This document shows, one piece after another, positions 12,488 through 25,600 of a stretch of DNA of 64,000 nucleotides. The number at the start of each line of letters is the position of its first letter. Positions within the stretch are counted from its first letter, which is position 1. The position numbers were made by a program, and so were the translations under genes. Under the pieces are notes generated by a model. It saw only the letters and a list, made by a program, of their open reading frames with translations, was not told the origin of the DNA and did not search any database. The stretch is from Hyparrhenia diplandra (Eukaryota; Streptophyta; Magnoliopsida; Poales; Poaceae), in NCBI GenBank assembly GCA_015847255.1, contig JADLZK010008221.1, forward strand, positions 62,001 through 126,000, written 5' to 3'.

Positions 12488-15131
12488 TCATGTTGTATTG
12501 AGTCTAGATGGACATTTATCTTTGAAATGAGTTTCCGATCTCGCAAACAAGTGCACCTCAGAACCCGATACTTCTTCTTTTCTGCATTGCTATAATCTCA
12601 TGAGTCGGTTTCATCCTTTTTGCATTATTCACGCTTGATTTTTTAGCTTGTGGTGGATCATTGTAGACAACCTTGGTGGCCGATGTTTGCATGTCATGCA
12701 TTGTTATATTATCTCTTTGCATTAGTACCCGATAGGACACCCGGTAGCGGCGAGGAGCAGCTGCAAAGAGCAAAGAGCAAAGACACCTGCATAGGGCGGC
12801 GGCACTAGCACTGCAGTAGGATCATTACCCATTGTGCCGATATCTGCGCACTAGGAGCGGCGACCGCTGCCGGCATCCTCATTCCTAGCCATAGTATCCC
12901 TTTTCTTTTTATGCTCTTGACCAACTTCTCAACCCCATCATCGAACAATTGCCTTGACACGGTCCTTGCACATTTACGCACAATGCTTGGACATTTTGCT
13001 CATCATGACAATGTAGTGCAATCGAATTCTCATCCCTCAATGCGCTGCCCCACTCCTTGTGCTTTTGTCATATCATCGAAGTTTTTCGTCCATGTCAATC
13101 GTCCATCTTGGATGAATGAATGACTCACAGGAGTTTGGTCGGACCTTTCCTCGTTGTTATATTGAAAACATGGCGACAATGCAGCCCGTCTCTCTGAAAC
13201 TTCGCACATGAGCACGTGTACTGCCGCCCATCTTCAGATATGCTCACCTTGTATTGTTTCTTGTCATACCGCCTTTGTCGTAGTTAATGACTCTCTTTAG
13301 GAGAAAATATCCGCCACCACTCTCTTGTTCAACAATGTAGGTACGTGTCTTTGTTCGCATCTCTTTTCGCAACCGAGACATGATAGGTCTTGTGAAGATG
13401 CTCATAGCCTCCTTCTCAATCGGAGAGTTTGACCAAGTGGGGCCTACGGGTTCCTTCTAAGATGTACCTCTTCTGTCCCGGCTTGTTGAGGTTCTTTTTC
13501 TGAATGATCCGGTATTGTTCGAAGAACCTTGTTATCGTGTCCTTATGCATAACATACCCTTTGAAGAGCGAGTTTGTGCTCTCACTTCTCCCTCGTGGTT
13601 GAGGAGAATGGGTATAGCTTGCTCTTGAAGTAGGTGGGGGCCCAAAAAGATGCCTAATGACATATAGCTCTCTCGAGATAAGCATTTCCTTGACTACGTG
13701 TTGAGGGTCCGACATGATCTTCGCCACCCCTCCTCAAACTCCTCCGGGTGAAGGCGTTCTTAATGAGGTACCACGGGAGATTGCCCATCGCGCCCTCAAG
13801 TAGCTAGGTAGCTCTTGATTCTTCTTTATGTTCTCTAGAATATGCCGAAGCGAGAATCTATGCGTTGCATCGGGGAAGATAGTCGGAATAGACTTCCTAA
13901 TTGCCTTGTCCACGTCGGTAATTATGTTGATGGGCCTCTTTCCACCCATAGCATCCGGGAAAGGCGTAAAAACGTACCAATCAAATGTCTCTCGCTCTCT
14001 GGTTACGAGGAGGCCACACCCAAATATCACGGTATTTCCATGATTGTTCACCCCAATTAAGGGAGCGAACGGCATGTCATACCCGCTTGTGCTAAAGGTG
14101 GTGTCAAAAGCCAAATAGTCTCCATACGGTTCAGTTCTTTTTGCCCATCAAGTACGCCCAAAAGACACTCCTAATCGCCGCCCCATCATCCGAAGTCGAG
14201 GCTGCGGTGAGTAATAGAACCCGGGATCTTGCTTTGTTACTCGTCCCGAACATCCGCAATAGGTCCCGTATATCCTTGTTCACATGTCTCCTTTTCTCGG
14301 TGGCCGCTATGTTGCCGATATGAACTTCATCGAAACCAACATGCTCTGAAGCTTCCTCTTAAGGATCCGTAGATTGCCATCACTTTCCTCGGAGGTACCC
14401 CCTTTGCTGTAAGGCGAGATGAACCGCTTATCGGTGCTTTCGAGATGTTTGTGTGGCACCTCATGAACCTTGTTAGCCATTAGATGGTAGCAGGTCGTGG
14501 TTATGTTCCGAGGTTGACCGCGTATGCGCAACCCAACCTTCCGGCCTTATCTTCAACCGGACTCTTGCTTGACAAATCATTTTTTCGAATGTAATTTGAT
14601 CTCCTCTCGCTTCATTGGGTTGTCAGCGAAAGCACATTCTTCCTATGCTTGTTGCGAGCTAACAGGACTTTGTCATCGGGGCCCTTCCTTGTTTCTATAA
14701 CTTGTGCTCCTTTTATTGCAAATCCAACACGCCTAGCATAGACGGCGAAAAGAACTGTAAGCATCGTTTTCGAGACCGAACGTCATCCCTTCGTTGGTGC
14801 GGGGGCGGCTATGATTTTCGCCATTGTTGGATATTCTCCTTTGGGAAACATGGCGTCCATCTCCTTCTCTCTTTTTGTTGTTGGATACGATCTTCCAACT
14901 CTTGCAGCACCTTTTGAATCTCATCGGTCTCTTCAATGTTGCCTCCTTCCTCAACGCTTGCCTCATTGCGTCCGTCTCTTGACCCCCTTCTACACCATCA
15001 GTAACCACGGTACTCTTTGCCGGTCTACGAAAAGTTTCTTGGTACGCCTCAAGCACCGCCCTTCATATTGTTCTCCGGGAACTTCAAATGTTGGTATGTC
15101 GATAGGTTTGCATCATCTTCAACTTCCCCAT
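12488..15131 (-). pseudogene. FAR1-related MULE transposase, decayed
   Basis: A FAR1/FHY3-like transposase of the Mutator superfamily, read right to left with several frame changes. The N-terminal FAR1 zinc-binding region is seen near 14,870-14,560 (EGMTFGLENDAYSFF-like, then ARRVGFAIR-like residues). The MULE DDE domain is at 14,114-13,830: AFDTTFSTSGYDMPFAPLIG, NHGNTVIFGCGLL, then NIITDVDKAIRKSIPTIFP and THRFSLRHIL. GRSESTNSLFKGYV follows at about 13,590. A SWIM zinc finger is readable near 13,210-13,140 (YTCSCAKFQRDGLHCRHVF: C-x-C, C-x-H). A C-terminal zinc-knuckle-like piece ends SETHFKDKCPSRL before a stop at 12,488. MULE transposases of this type cut and paste DNA elements in the nucleus. 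The upstream start at 15,131 is a guess. It lies between the two same-strand Ulp1-type genes, in opposite orientation. Confidence 0.75.
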
Positions 15132-16960
15132 TTCTTTGGCCAAAAAAAACACGTAGTCCATTAGTTGCATAGAAACAATTATAAGCTATTGTCATAGCAA
15201 AGTAGATAAGACGTTTCAAAGCATCGTGACATCCTCACCCTATGTATTGCAACAGACAGATGCTTAGCAAGGGTTTTAGGCTTTTTTCGACAAATGGGAG
15301 GGAGGGATTTTTAATCTCGTGCCTTCCAAACCGTGTTGAGATCATAGAATATTTTTGTTCACAAGCTAGGCACAATCTAATCCATGGATAATAAAATAAC
15401 TATTGTTCGCTTTTTTGTTCCCTTTCCTGTAAAATCATAGAATATTTTCGCATAGTTGTGTTGTATGACTTGTAAAATCATAGAATAACTTATGATTCTT
15501 GGGAGAATATTGTTCTTAGGTCCAGTACAAGATGCCTCCAACGATAGTAAAAATGTCCAACGATAGAACTACAATAGTATACTAGCATTGTATGGTCCAA
15601 TGCCAAACACACTACGATGAAACATGCAAACACATGGACACCTTTTAAATTTCTCATACGCCCAAAGATGTGAGTCGGCCTAGTATTCCTATCACTTCTA
15701 CATACTTGTTTTTACTTTAACGATTACTTGTACCGGTTGAGATCAAATGTTTGAGTATGTTGGGCTCTCACTTTGCCACTATTCTCATAAGCACCGCGAG
15801 ATATTGCAAGCTGTAGTTGTAGTTCTTCTTCTTTTGCCGCTCTCTCTTCTCTATCAAGTCTAGCATTCACAAAAGACTGTCACCGAGAATCGACATGTGT
15901 TAGTTTATTTTTGCATTCGTGAGAACCATGGGTACTTAGGTATAACAAAAGTTTAACATGTACTGTATGAACTGTCTTCAAAACCTTGTGTATGCACACA
16001 AATTTCATTCTCTTACATTCCTTCAATAGTTTATTTTGGTTTAAATTATCCATCTGCAACAGAACATAAGTTTCATTAGTCAAGACATGAATTCAAGTGA
16101 GATATAAAGATGTACAAAAAAAAAGTATTTGTGCCTATATTTACCGCCATTTATTCTTAGTCATGTCCCTTTTTTTTTTTTTTTTTTTGATAATGCTCAA
16201 CTACTTACTTTTACAAAGCATCAATTACTTGAAGGAATGTCGCGACTATATTATTTTCTACTTTGCATGTCCTTATCGGATAAACTTGAAGACCATGCTC
16301 AATCATGTTGCCCAAAGGCCATCGATCTTTGCGATATTTTTGGAATTAGTCTCCTACGAGTGCAAATCCTAGCATATTAGTTTGTCCAATAGAATTTTAT
16401 CGGTCAAAATTTTGTAATAAATTTCAGTTGTATTGTGGGGGTGGTCCGATATAGTTGTGGAGACATGTATTTTTTCATTTTCATGGCTTTTCCAATCGCT
16501 AATGTAACCTTTGTCTTTGATGAATTTTGAATCTGAAATGTTGCATGGTTGTGAAGGAAAATCTCTACGCTACCTCTATTTCATTTTTTTTTCCTTCTCT
16601 ACTTTTTTTTTTTTCATTCTTCGGTGAAAAAGCGTCAAAGTTTGTATGCAAAGCAAGGTGTACTTGTACTTTCATTAGCGAATATATACAAAGGATTGCT
16701 TACAACAACAAATACGTCGGTGGTAGAAGCATGAAGGAAATTATCGATTCATTTGTTACTTTTTCTCGGAGGTTAGTGTGTTCTAACCAATTAAATAGCA
16801 GTTCAACGAGTTTTCTAGAATAATTCATTTTTGGATTCGATGTTTTTGATTAAATTTTTTCTATTGTTACCTTTTTTGGTAGATCTTTTTTCCTCGGATG
16901 CCACCATTTTCTCTTGATGCTTCCCATTTTGTGGTGCTCTACGGCCGGCGGAGGGGCTCG
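15132..16960. other. AT-rich spacer, no gene recognised
   Basis: AT-rich DNA with T runs (16,168-16,189). Frames at 16,097-16,380 and 16,527-16,823 have no recognisable motif. A few coding-like words (for example near 16,640-16,760) might be further Ulp1- or FAR1-type debris but cannot be assigned. I see no RNA gene. Confidence 0.5.
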
Positions 16961-17614
16961 CCGTCGGGATGAACCATAGGATCACGCCGTCAGCGCCGCC
17001 GCTACCGCAGAGGCGGCACGGGGAGAGGGGAGGGAGGGAGGGAGGACCGTGCCGCAAGAAAGAAGGAATTACACGTATCCTTTCTTTTAACTCAGTAAGT
17101 TTTTATTGTTTCAAATCTTTATTTTATAAAGCGGGTCCCACATGCGGTGTCTTTCCTCTTTCTTTCTTGTTGTTTCCCTTCCCCTTTTTCCTTTCTCCGA
17201 GTGTGCAAGTGGAGGTCATTTGTGCAAAAGCCAAAGCATTGGAGTTGGCAGCCAGGCAAATCCCATAGCAGTGTGTCGTTTGTCGAGCTCGAGCTCCTCT
17301 CAGATGGGGTCTGGTTGCTGAGGTCATACACCTGTGCTTGGATTCTACAGAAGAGTGGCAGGTAAGGGAACTCCACCAACGATCGGATCTACTTGGTTTT
17401 TTTTTTTTTTTACACTACCTTTTCTCTCTGTTTTGCGGATGCATCCCGGTTTTGAGTTCCTTTTTCGTCGCCAAATTTTTACGGTATGTGGCATCCCATT
17501 TTGTTCAAACGGCTAAGACATGCGTTCCCCTCTCTCTCCCCTCCACCCCTCAAAATCCCTATATGCAGTGATTTAACCTCTGATATTTTTTGTGGGATCT
17601 ACTTTTTACTGTGT
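16961..17614. other. Small GC-rich patch and pyrimidine-rich spacer, unassigned
   Basis: Bases 16,935-17,060 are GC-rich with several CGCCG repeats and a GGGAGGGAGGGAGG run. Bases 17,140-17,200 are C/T-rich. A T run lies at 17,398-17,413. The piece ending GTGGCAG followed by GTAAGG near 17,360 resembles an exon-intron border. The frames are short and unrecognised. Confidence 0.35.
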
Positions 17615-18645
17615 TGAGTTTGAGGATACAGATAGTGGGAGAGAGATAGAATATAGAGAGAGTGGGATAGAAGATGAGATAGATGGAGAGGAATATGTAG
17701 TTATATTTTACGTGCATCTACTTTTGCATGGTAGTATCAAATTTCTCCCAAGTGCATTTTATTAATTGGTTATCGGTAATCTATGCTTGTCCATCAATGC
17801 ATAACTTGATTTTGTGATGGTCCTTGCATCCAAACTTTTTTGTATTCGCTGATTAAGAAATACTGCCATGTCATTCTCCACTTTTATGCTCTGTAATGCC
17901 CTGTGTGTTGTGCTGGTAGAGAAAGAGGGTTCAACATATAGAGAGAGATAGAGATAGAGATATTGAGAGAGGTAGAGAGAGAGAGGTAGAGATGGAGAGA
18001 TGTAGAGACAGAGAGAGGGAGACATACATAGAGAGAGAGAGATGGATAGGTAGAGGTAGAGGGAAACGGAGACAGAGAGATAGAGAGTTAGAGGATGGAT
18101 AGAGGCATGATGTAGAGAAGGAGACGGAGGTAGGATAGAGAGGGAGAGAGCCATAGAGAGAGTGATTTAGGGAGAGCCATAGGCGAGCCTTCTGAGAGAT
18201 GAAGAGGGAGAGGGAGAGGAAGAGAGATAGAGAGAGAGTAAGATGGAGAGGGAGAGGTACACAGAGAGAGGCGGAGAAAGAGGTGCGGAAGTTTTAGCAC
18301 AATTGTTAATCATAGTTCTCTCAACTACCTTCTCTTTGGTTGTGTCCCGATGTTTTTGGTTGGCTTATTTAGGTCTCTAGTATTAACGAGATCTCTTTGT
18401 TGCGTTAATTAATTTGATGAGGGAACCATAGTGACAGAGTTATGGAGAGGGGATTCGGATAGAGGTATTGTGATGGTTTTTGAGAGGATGATAGAGAGAA
18501 AGAGAGTGAGAGTTCTTTGTGCAATAGTTCATTATAATTTGTCAAACCTTGTTGCATTAGGGGAGAGAAAGAGGGACGAGAGAGATGGAGTTTGGGATAG
18601 TGAGAGATAGAGGGAGCCCTTGTTGGTAACTCCTTGAGAGAGGGA
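17615..18645 (+). repeat. GA island group with module copy 1
   Basis: Purine islands at 17,615-17,695, 17,925-18,290 and 18,425-18,645. The segment 18,090-18,335 begins GAGGATGGATAGAGG, carries ATGTAGAGAAGGAGA and ends with a pyrimidine-rich TTCTCTCAACTA piece. That composite module recurs at 20,503-20,725 and 21,990-22,165. Confidence 0.85.
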
Positions 18646-19862
18646 GGGATCTTTGTTTTGTGTGTAGGTGCAATTTTCAAGGGTAAATGTGTAGGTGAAA
18701 TCCTTTTTTGCTCAATTTGCTTCCTCTACTTCTATTAGAGTCCTGCAGACTTATGCTTTTTTTCGGCCCGTAAAAGCGCCGATTTTTCACCAATCATATC
18801 TTTGTATGACCCTTTTTTTTTTTTTGATATTTCGAGACTTATTTGTCTATCCTTGTTTTTGGTGACATGCTATGCTAGTCTTCATACTATTACTAGATCC
18901 TAGTTTATGAGTTTAGGTTTCCTATATACTTTTTTTTTTCCTAGTCATTATCATAAAGTCAAATACTTTCTCTTATATTTGCCTTTAATTTCCTTTTTGA
19001 AATCATTGATTCAGGTTTTCTCACTTGAGGATGGCCTATTTGGTAACACACTGTAGAGCGATTGGAGTTTTGAGTAATTATACTACTTGAGGACACAAAT
19101 TTACCTATATTGGTTGTTTGTTTTGAGTAAGTTTGAGAAGTTATCTCTCCTATTTTTTTCTTCTTGGTTTTCTGTATTGTGTCTCGTCTTTTTTTGCTTT
19201 TCTTGAACTCATGGTGTGTTTTAATCCACCCAATAGTTTCAGTTGTGGCTTATGGATCATATAATGGCATTCATGAAGTATTTGTTTAAATTTATGAAAT
19301 AGGGCTTTGTCTTGAACTTCAGATTTATTTCTCTTGTACTTTCGGGGAAAGTTAAAAATGTGTTGTTATTGTTTTTGTTTACGTATTACGGTGGTATAGA
19401 CAGATTAAGTTTCTCGCATGTCTTTGCTCGTGAGAAGGATCCTAAGTTTTAGGATTTGGACTAGTGCATTAATTATAGTTGGTGCGAGTTTCTATTACAC
19501 ATCGGCATAATTTCACGCTCGCTAGTCTCGATTTCTTGATGATTTGTGCTTAGACAAAGTTTGACAATGGTGCTTGACATGGCTCGATAAGAAATCTTTT
19601 GCTACCGAGATCTTCAAGCTTTACATTTGTGATAGAACTAGAAATTGTGATAAATGGTATCTGCAACTTTGCTACACCACTATATGTTTGATTCAACTAA
19701 TATATTACCAAGCTGTTTTTCGATTGCGGATGCGCGGGACAAAAAAGGTTCTTGGCGACGGGATTATTTCCTCTCTTTGCCTTTTAATTACTCCTATTAG
19801 ATAGAATCGGGTAAGGTATCTTTTCACTTAGAGGAAAATGAACATCTGTTACTCGACATTTA
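18646..19862. other. AT-rich spacer, no gene recognised
   Basis: T-rich spacer with several 9-13 base T runs. The frame at 19,574-19,804 (Trp/Cys-rich) has no recognisable family. A short stretch around 19,560-19,680 resembles translated transposon sequence but gives no motif I can name. Confidence 0.45.
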
Positions 19863-20725
19863 GATATAGAGTTCTGAGAGAGATGGAGATTGGTAGAGAG
19901 AGAGAGGTAGAGGGGTCCATTGTTGGTAACTAATCGAGAGAGGGAGGGAGACCGAGTATAAGAGAAGTTTAATTTTAAGAGAGATGGATTTTTAATAGAT
20001 TTGCTTCCTCTACTATTTTTCCCCTTTACACATTATTACATTTGTGTTTAGCCAATGATATGCTATTTTGGTACATTGTTTTTAGAGTAAGTTTCTTAAA
20101 ATGCATGCCTAGACATCCTAGCTTGCTGTTTTTTTTCATTTGGAATGTGGTATTGGGTTTGGGCCATCAATTATATGTAGGGTGGAGATGAGGTGTTGTC
20201 TCTACGGATTGGAATGGGTTTTTTTTTTTGCACGCTTTTTGAGAGGAAGAGATATGGAGAGAGAGTTAGAGGGAGATGGATAGAGAAATGGAGGTAGACA
20301 AAGATAGAGAAAGAGTTAGTGAGAGGGAGACAGAGAGAGAGAGAGAGAGCCGATTTTTGGAGTATGGGAGAGAGATAGAGACAGAGAGAGAGCTACAAAA
20401 GAGAGAGATAGTGATAGATAGAGGCATACAACTTTGTAAAATTTGTTTCTATAGCTATGTAGAGGGAAAGGGAAAGAGAGAGAGATAATGTGAGAGAGAG
20501 GCGGAGGATGGATAGAGGAATAATGTAAAAGAAGGAGATGGATGAAGGATAGATAGGGAGATAGCCCTTGAGATTTAGAGGGAGGTAGTTAGGCAGAGAC
20601 AGGATAGAGAGAGAGGAAGAAGGAGAGGGAGAAGCAGATGAGAGGGAGAGAGACTTAGAGAGGCAGAGAAAAGAGGGTGGGAAGTTTTAGTGCAAGTGTT
20701 TATCATATTTCTCTCAATTATCTTC
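19863..20725 (+). repeat. GA island group with module copy 2
   Basis: Islands at 19,863-19,955 and 20,240-20,690. GTTGGTAACT followed by a purine run and AAGTTTAATTTTAAGAGAGA (about 19,923-19,985) recurs near 21,315-21,380, and its first part near 18,623. The 20,503-20,725 segment is the second copy of the composite GA module. Confidence 0.85.
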
Positions 20726-21004
20726 TCGTATTATCTTGCCTTATATTTCTCTTGATATTTTGCTTGGCTTATTTGAGTCTCTCCTCTTACTTACCTTAAT
20801 TTATTGGATAAGGCGTAACCAAAGTGAGTGCATATAAGGTTAGCGACCATTTTTCTTTGTCTTGTTACGTCTTGAGTTTTTAATGATACATCGATATGTT
20901 ATTGTGTAGCTCTTGTAGAAGTGATAGGTTCATAAGCTTGATTGTTCTACCTCACGAGAATTCAAGTGCATGTAATTGTTTTTGTTTACTGTTCTCTTGT
21001 GGTA

Positions 21005-22462
21005 TATAGAGGAAGATATATAGAGAGAAAAGGATATAGAGATATAGATCTGAGATAGTGGGAGAGAGATAGAATATAGAGATAGTGGGATAGAGATACG
21101 AGATAGATATAGAGGAAAGAGCTAGTGAGACAGAGAGGTAGAGAGAGGGGCGATAGCTAAATTGAGATGGATAGAGGAAGAGATGGAGACATATAGAGAT
21201 AGAGATGGAGGTAGTCGAGAGAGGTAGAGAGAGGGAGATCTGATTGACATATTGAGAGGAGAGATAGTGGATGAGAGAGAGAGAGTGAGATATCTTTGTG
21301 TATTAGTTATCATTTGTTGGTAACTTCGTCGAGATATGGAGGGAGTGTGAGTCTAAGAGAAGTTTAATTTTAAGAGAGATGGATTTTTACTAGATTTGCT
21401 TCCTCTACTATTTTTAGATTTATCCTTTTTTACACGATGTCTAGCTGAGTTTGGAGTACCATTGATTCACAACACAAACTTAGTTATTTTGGTAGATTGC
21501 TTTAGAGTAAGTTTCATGAGTTATCTCCCACGTGTTTTTCTCTCTTCTTGTTTTATTTATTTTATCTTGTCGTCACTTTTCTTGATAAGATATGATGCAC
21601 GAGTGTTTGTTTGGTGTACTTGTCAATTCTATTTAGGAAATATACGTATTCTCAATGTTGTATTAAGTAACCATAATATTATGATCATTTTATGTTTGAA
21701 TTGAGTTGATACAATTACCTTTTCATAGTCGGTTGTTTTTTGAATTGGACCATGTCTATGTCTCTTCCTCTGGTCTTACGCACGAACCTTTAGTGTATTA
21801 GGTGCATGCCCAGGCATTTTGGCTTGTTTTTTTTCTCATGGGTTATGTGGTATTACCTTTTCATAGTCAGTTAGTTTTTTCTCATTTTACAGTTCTAGTG
21901 CAAGTTGTAACCATATTTCTCTCAACTATAGGGATTGGGGGGACGGAGAGCTAGATGGAGATGGAAGCAGATAGAGATATTGTGTTAGAGGGGCGTGGAT
22001 GGATATTGGCATCATGTAAAGAAGGAGAGGCGATGAAGGATAGAGAGGGAGATAGCCACAAAGAGAAGTAGATAGTTAGGCGGAATCAAAGTGAGAGGAA
22101 GAGGGACGAGGGAGAAGCAGAGTAGAGGCAGAGAGAAATAGAGAGGCGAGAAATATTTTTTTTTTTGCATTTTTTACGCCTTGTTATGGTGTACTTGTCA
22201 ATCCTATTTAGACAAGATCTGTATTCTCAATGTAGTATTAGGTAACCATAATATTATGATAGAGAGGAGGAAAGAGATGGAGAGAGTTATAAAAGGAGAT
22301 GGAGAGAGAAGAGAGTGAGGCAGAGTTAGAGATTGAGTTATTGATACATAGGGAGTGAGAGTCGATAGTTAGAGAGAGAGGGAGAGAGATGGAGACAGAG
22401 AGGGAAAGATATAGAGAGAGAGAGAGAGGGACAGAGATATGCGAGAGAGGGAGAGATAGATT
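21005..22462 (+). repeat. GA island group with module copy 3
   Basis: Islands at 21,005-21,280, 21,935-22,155 and 22,258-22,462. The 21,990-22,165 segment is the third module copy. A non-GA piece is also duplicated: GTGTACTTGTCAAT followed by TATTTAG and then CCATAATATTATGAT at 21,617-21,687 and 22,190-22,260. This is the last strong GA cluster; only a weak one follows at 27,030-27,095. Confidence 0.85.
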
Positions 22463-22698
22463 CCTTTTTTGAAATTTAAAGCATGCCCCCTAAGTAGGCA
22501 TTGCATGTTTTGGGGCATTTTATATTTTAGGATTAAAGTAACTTGTCCCCTACTAGACATCACATTTTAATAATTATCGAAATTCTCGTATTGTGTGTGG
22601 TAATGATGAATTTACAAAAAAATTTGGGGTGGCCTGGTAGCTTATCAATACTAACTTTATATTGTTCAAGTTTTGTAGGTCTAAAAAACCCACGATTA

Positions 22699-25600
22699 TG
22701 GATTCTAAGATAGTGTCATCTTCAATGAAGCAAAAGCACACGTTTGAGGAACACATCTTCCGTCTGTAAGAGAAATTGAACCTTTTGCTTACATTTTTTC
22801 CTCCCCTGTGACTATTATATCTATCTCCCTATTTTTGTGGCATTTTGTTTAAATTTTGAGTCATGATTTCTTTTACGGGCATTCTCCACAAAATTGAGTC
22901 CGCCCAAGTTTATTTCATTTGCAAAGGGCTGCTAACAAATGATCAAAGAAGATTGGTGAAGAGTATAGAGTATTGGGTTTCATCACCTTCTTCATATTCG
23001 ATGTGATTCGGTGCCAAGAGGCATATATGTTCAGGCTAGCAAGACATTTTGATGTCAAGTCAAGGTCAATCCAGTTATTTGATGGCTCAAAAATATCGAT
23101 TACTCTAAATCTATTCATGAAGTGTTTGGTATTCCAACCGGTGGAAGAGCAATACTCAAGAAATGTGATGAGTCATTAAAGAAATTGATTGCTGATGAAA
23201 CTAATTGTAGAGGCAATGCTCCGACTATCAATGAGTTGAAAGCATTACTTTCTCCTGATCTTGTTGGAGACAAATTTAAGAGGATTTTCACACTGTTTGC
23301 CATAGCTTGTTTTCTTTGTCCTACTAGCTATGATTGTATCAGTACAGACTACTATTCAGCTGTAGAGCATCCAGAACAAATCTCTTCATTTGACCGGTGC
23401 GATGCGTGCTAGAGAAACTTCGGTAGCTTCGATTGATTCCTATCAAAGATCAGCACCAACATCGTCAACCACAACTCTTGGGGTTGCATTGTTGCACTTG
23501 TAATGCGTATTCGCAACTTGATCTACATTGTTCTCCTTTGCTTTCTTTCTTTTCAAAATTTCTTTTTTTTTTCTTAAGAAATTGAGCGTGTTTGTGCCCT
23601 TCAGCTAACTTCTTCTGTTACCCCACAGATAATATACTTCGAGCAACTAGACATTCCAAGGCATACTAATCAGCAAGTTGTCCCACGCCCGAACTTTTGG
23701 TCAATGAGTAAATGATCAAAGCTTTTGAGACATTGGATGCTAAGGATTTTGATGAGTGCATCTTCGAGGCATTACCGGTATTTTTGACCCTAAAGGCAGT
23801 CTACATCTCATCTCTTATATGTGTTGGTTTTTTTTTTCTAGCTAGCACGTTGCATTTTTTTTTAATTTTAATTTCATATACAATTGCAGCTGAAGAACAG
23901 GAAAGCACCTAATATGTTAAGAAGTTCTATAAAATCGAAGCTCCCCGTGGTTCCGGATCATTGGATACCAAATGTATTCCTGAATCTTGCGAGTTTTAAG
24001 CCTGATGTTGCTTCTCTTTCCCGTGATATAGCAAACGAAATAGTAAGCTGCATCAACCCAATACTGGCAAGGTACTGCGACAAGTTGCACGCAGCGTGGC
24101 ATTGCCCACCGGGGGTTATTCTTTGCTCAACCGGACTCGAAGCTATTCACATAAGCGAGAGAATCGGTCGAAGCATCTTGCCACCCCAAATTTAGTGATG
24201 GATACATATTCAGTTGCAAGAAAAACAGAGAAAGTTGGGGCAGCAAACACTGTTGTTCTACCAACTGATGATGATTCAGCAAGAGCCAATTGCACAGTGA
24301 TAAATGCGGAGCCAGTAGCACCTCAAGTTCAACTGACTATAAGAAAAGATAAATCCACATTGAGGGTGGACAAACCTTTTGAAGAAACATCTGTGTCCAA
24401 AGGCGATGGTACATGTTCTTTCTTGGATGTTCCATCTTTCAGCCAAGATAGTTTCAACACGCTTAGTTATGATGATGTCGGTCTGCATCCTCATCGCGAT
24501 CACTCCGCATGATTATTCAAACTTGGACCAAGGGACTTCTCGGTGAAGCCATTTATAAAGAAGGATGAAAAGTCATGGGCGAGTGTATGCCGCTGATCAT
24601 TTGTCGACACTAAAACCTCCGGAATCACAAAGAAAATCGTTGATCATAATTGGGTTTCATCCATTTCTATTGATCCTCAGCATCCAGCAGGAATGACAAC
24701 TGTTGACTGTAAGAATGTAGCTGATGGATCTGATCAGAAAGTTTCATCATTTCCAGTTACAAATGATCGCAAGCAATCGATTTGACTATCGCAGATAGTG
24801 CTCGAGAATGGCGATTCATTTGCGGCTACAAATGATTTTCGACCATCGGTTTTGACAACTCGGAGAAGACTCATATTGCCAATTCTTTTTTGCACCTACG
24901 GATTCATTTGCGGACTTTGACTTTGACAATTGTAAAGAATGGTCGAATGGTGATTCATACGCACCTAAAAATCTGCCCACAGGCATCGGTTCCGACAAAC
25001 TCGAGAGTACTCATATTGGCAATTATTTTAGACCTATAATTCAGCCCCGGACTTGAGTTTTGACAACTCTAAAGAATGTTCGAATGGTGATTCATCTGCA
25101 GCTACAAATCCGCTTGACCATCGCTTTTGAAAACTCCCGAGAAATCAACCGCTGCTATAGATTTTGACTTTTTTGGTCATTCCTTAGATTCTAATTTTGA
25201 GGTTAGACCACCACCACAATTAGGTTGCTCGATATGGTTGATCGGGCTTCATCAAGCGGCGACCAAGGTCACCGAATGATGCGGTGTTGCAAATGAATTT
25301 ATCAAGGAGGCTTCTCGATGGATCTTTGAACCGTAGCGGTACCGCTTGCGCAGCGATATCGACAACGGTAGAATGTCAATGGAAAATCACATTGAATCGA
25401 CAATAGTATGGATCTAGCGGATCGAGCTAATTGACCATGTTTCTCAATTCACACCTTGCAAACCATTAACCTACCACATCAATTTCACATCTACACTAGT
25501 TGAGAAAGAAGTCTTCAAAGTTATTGTTGATCAAATACCCTACAGGCAAAAAGGCAAGTTTATCCCTTTCTACCTTTTTTTTATGTTGTACACGGTATCG

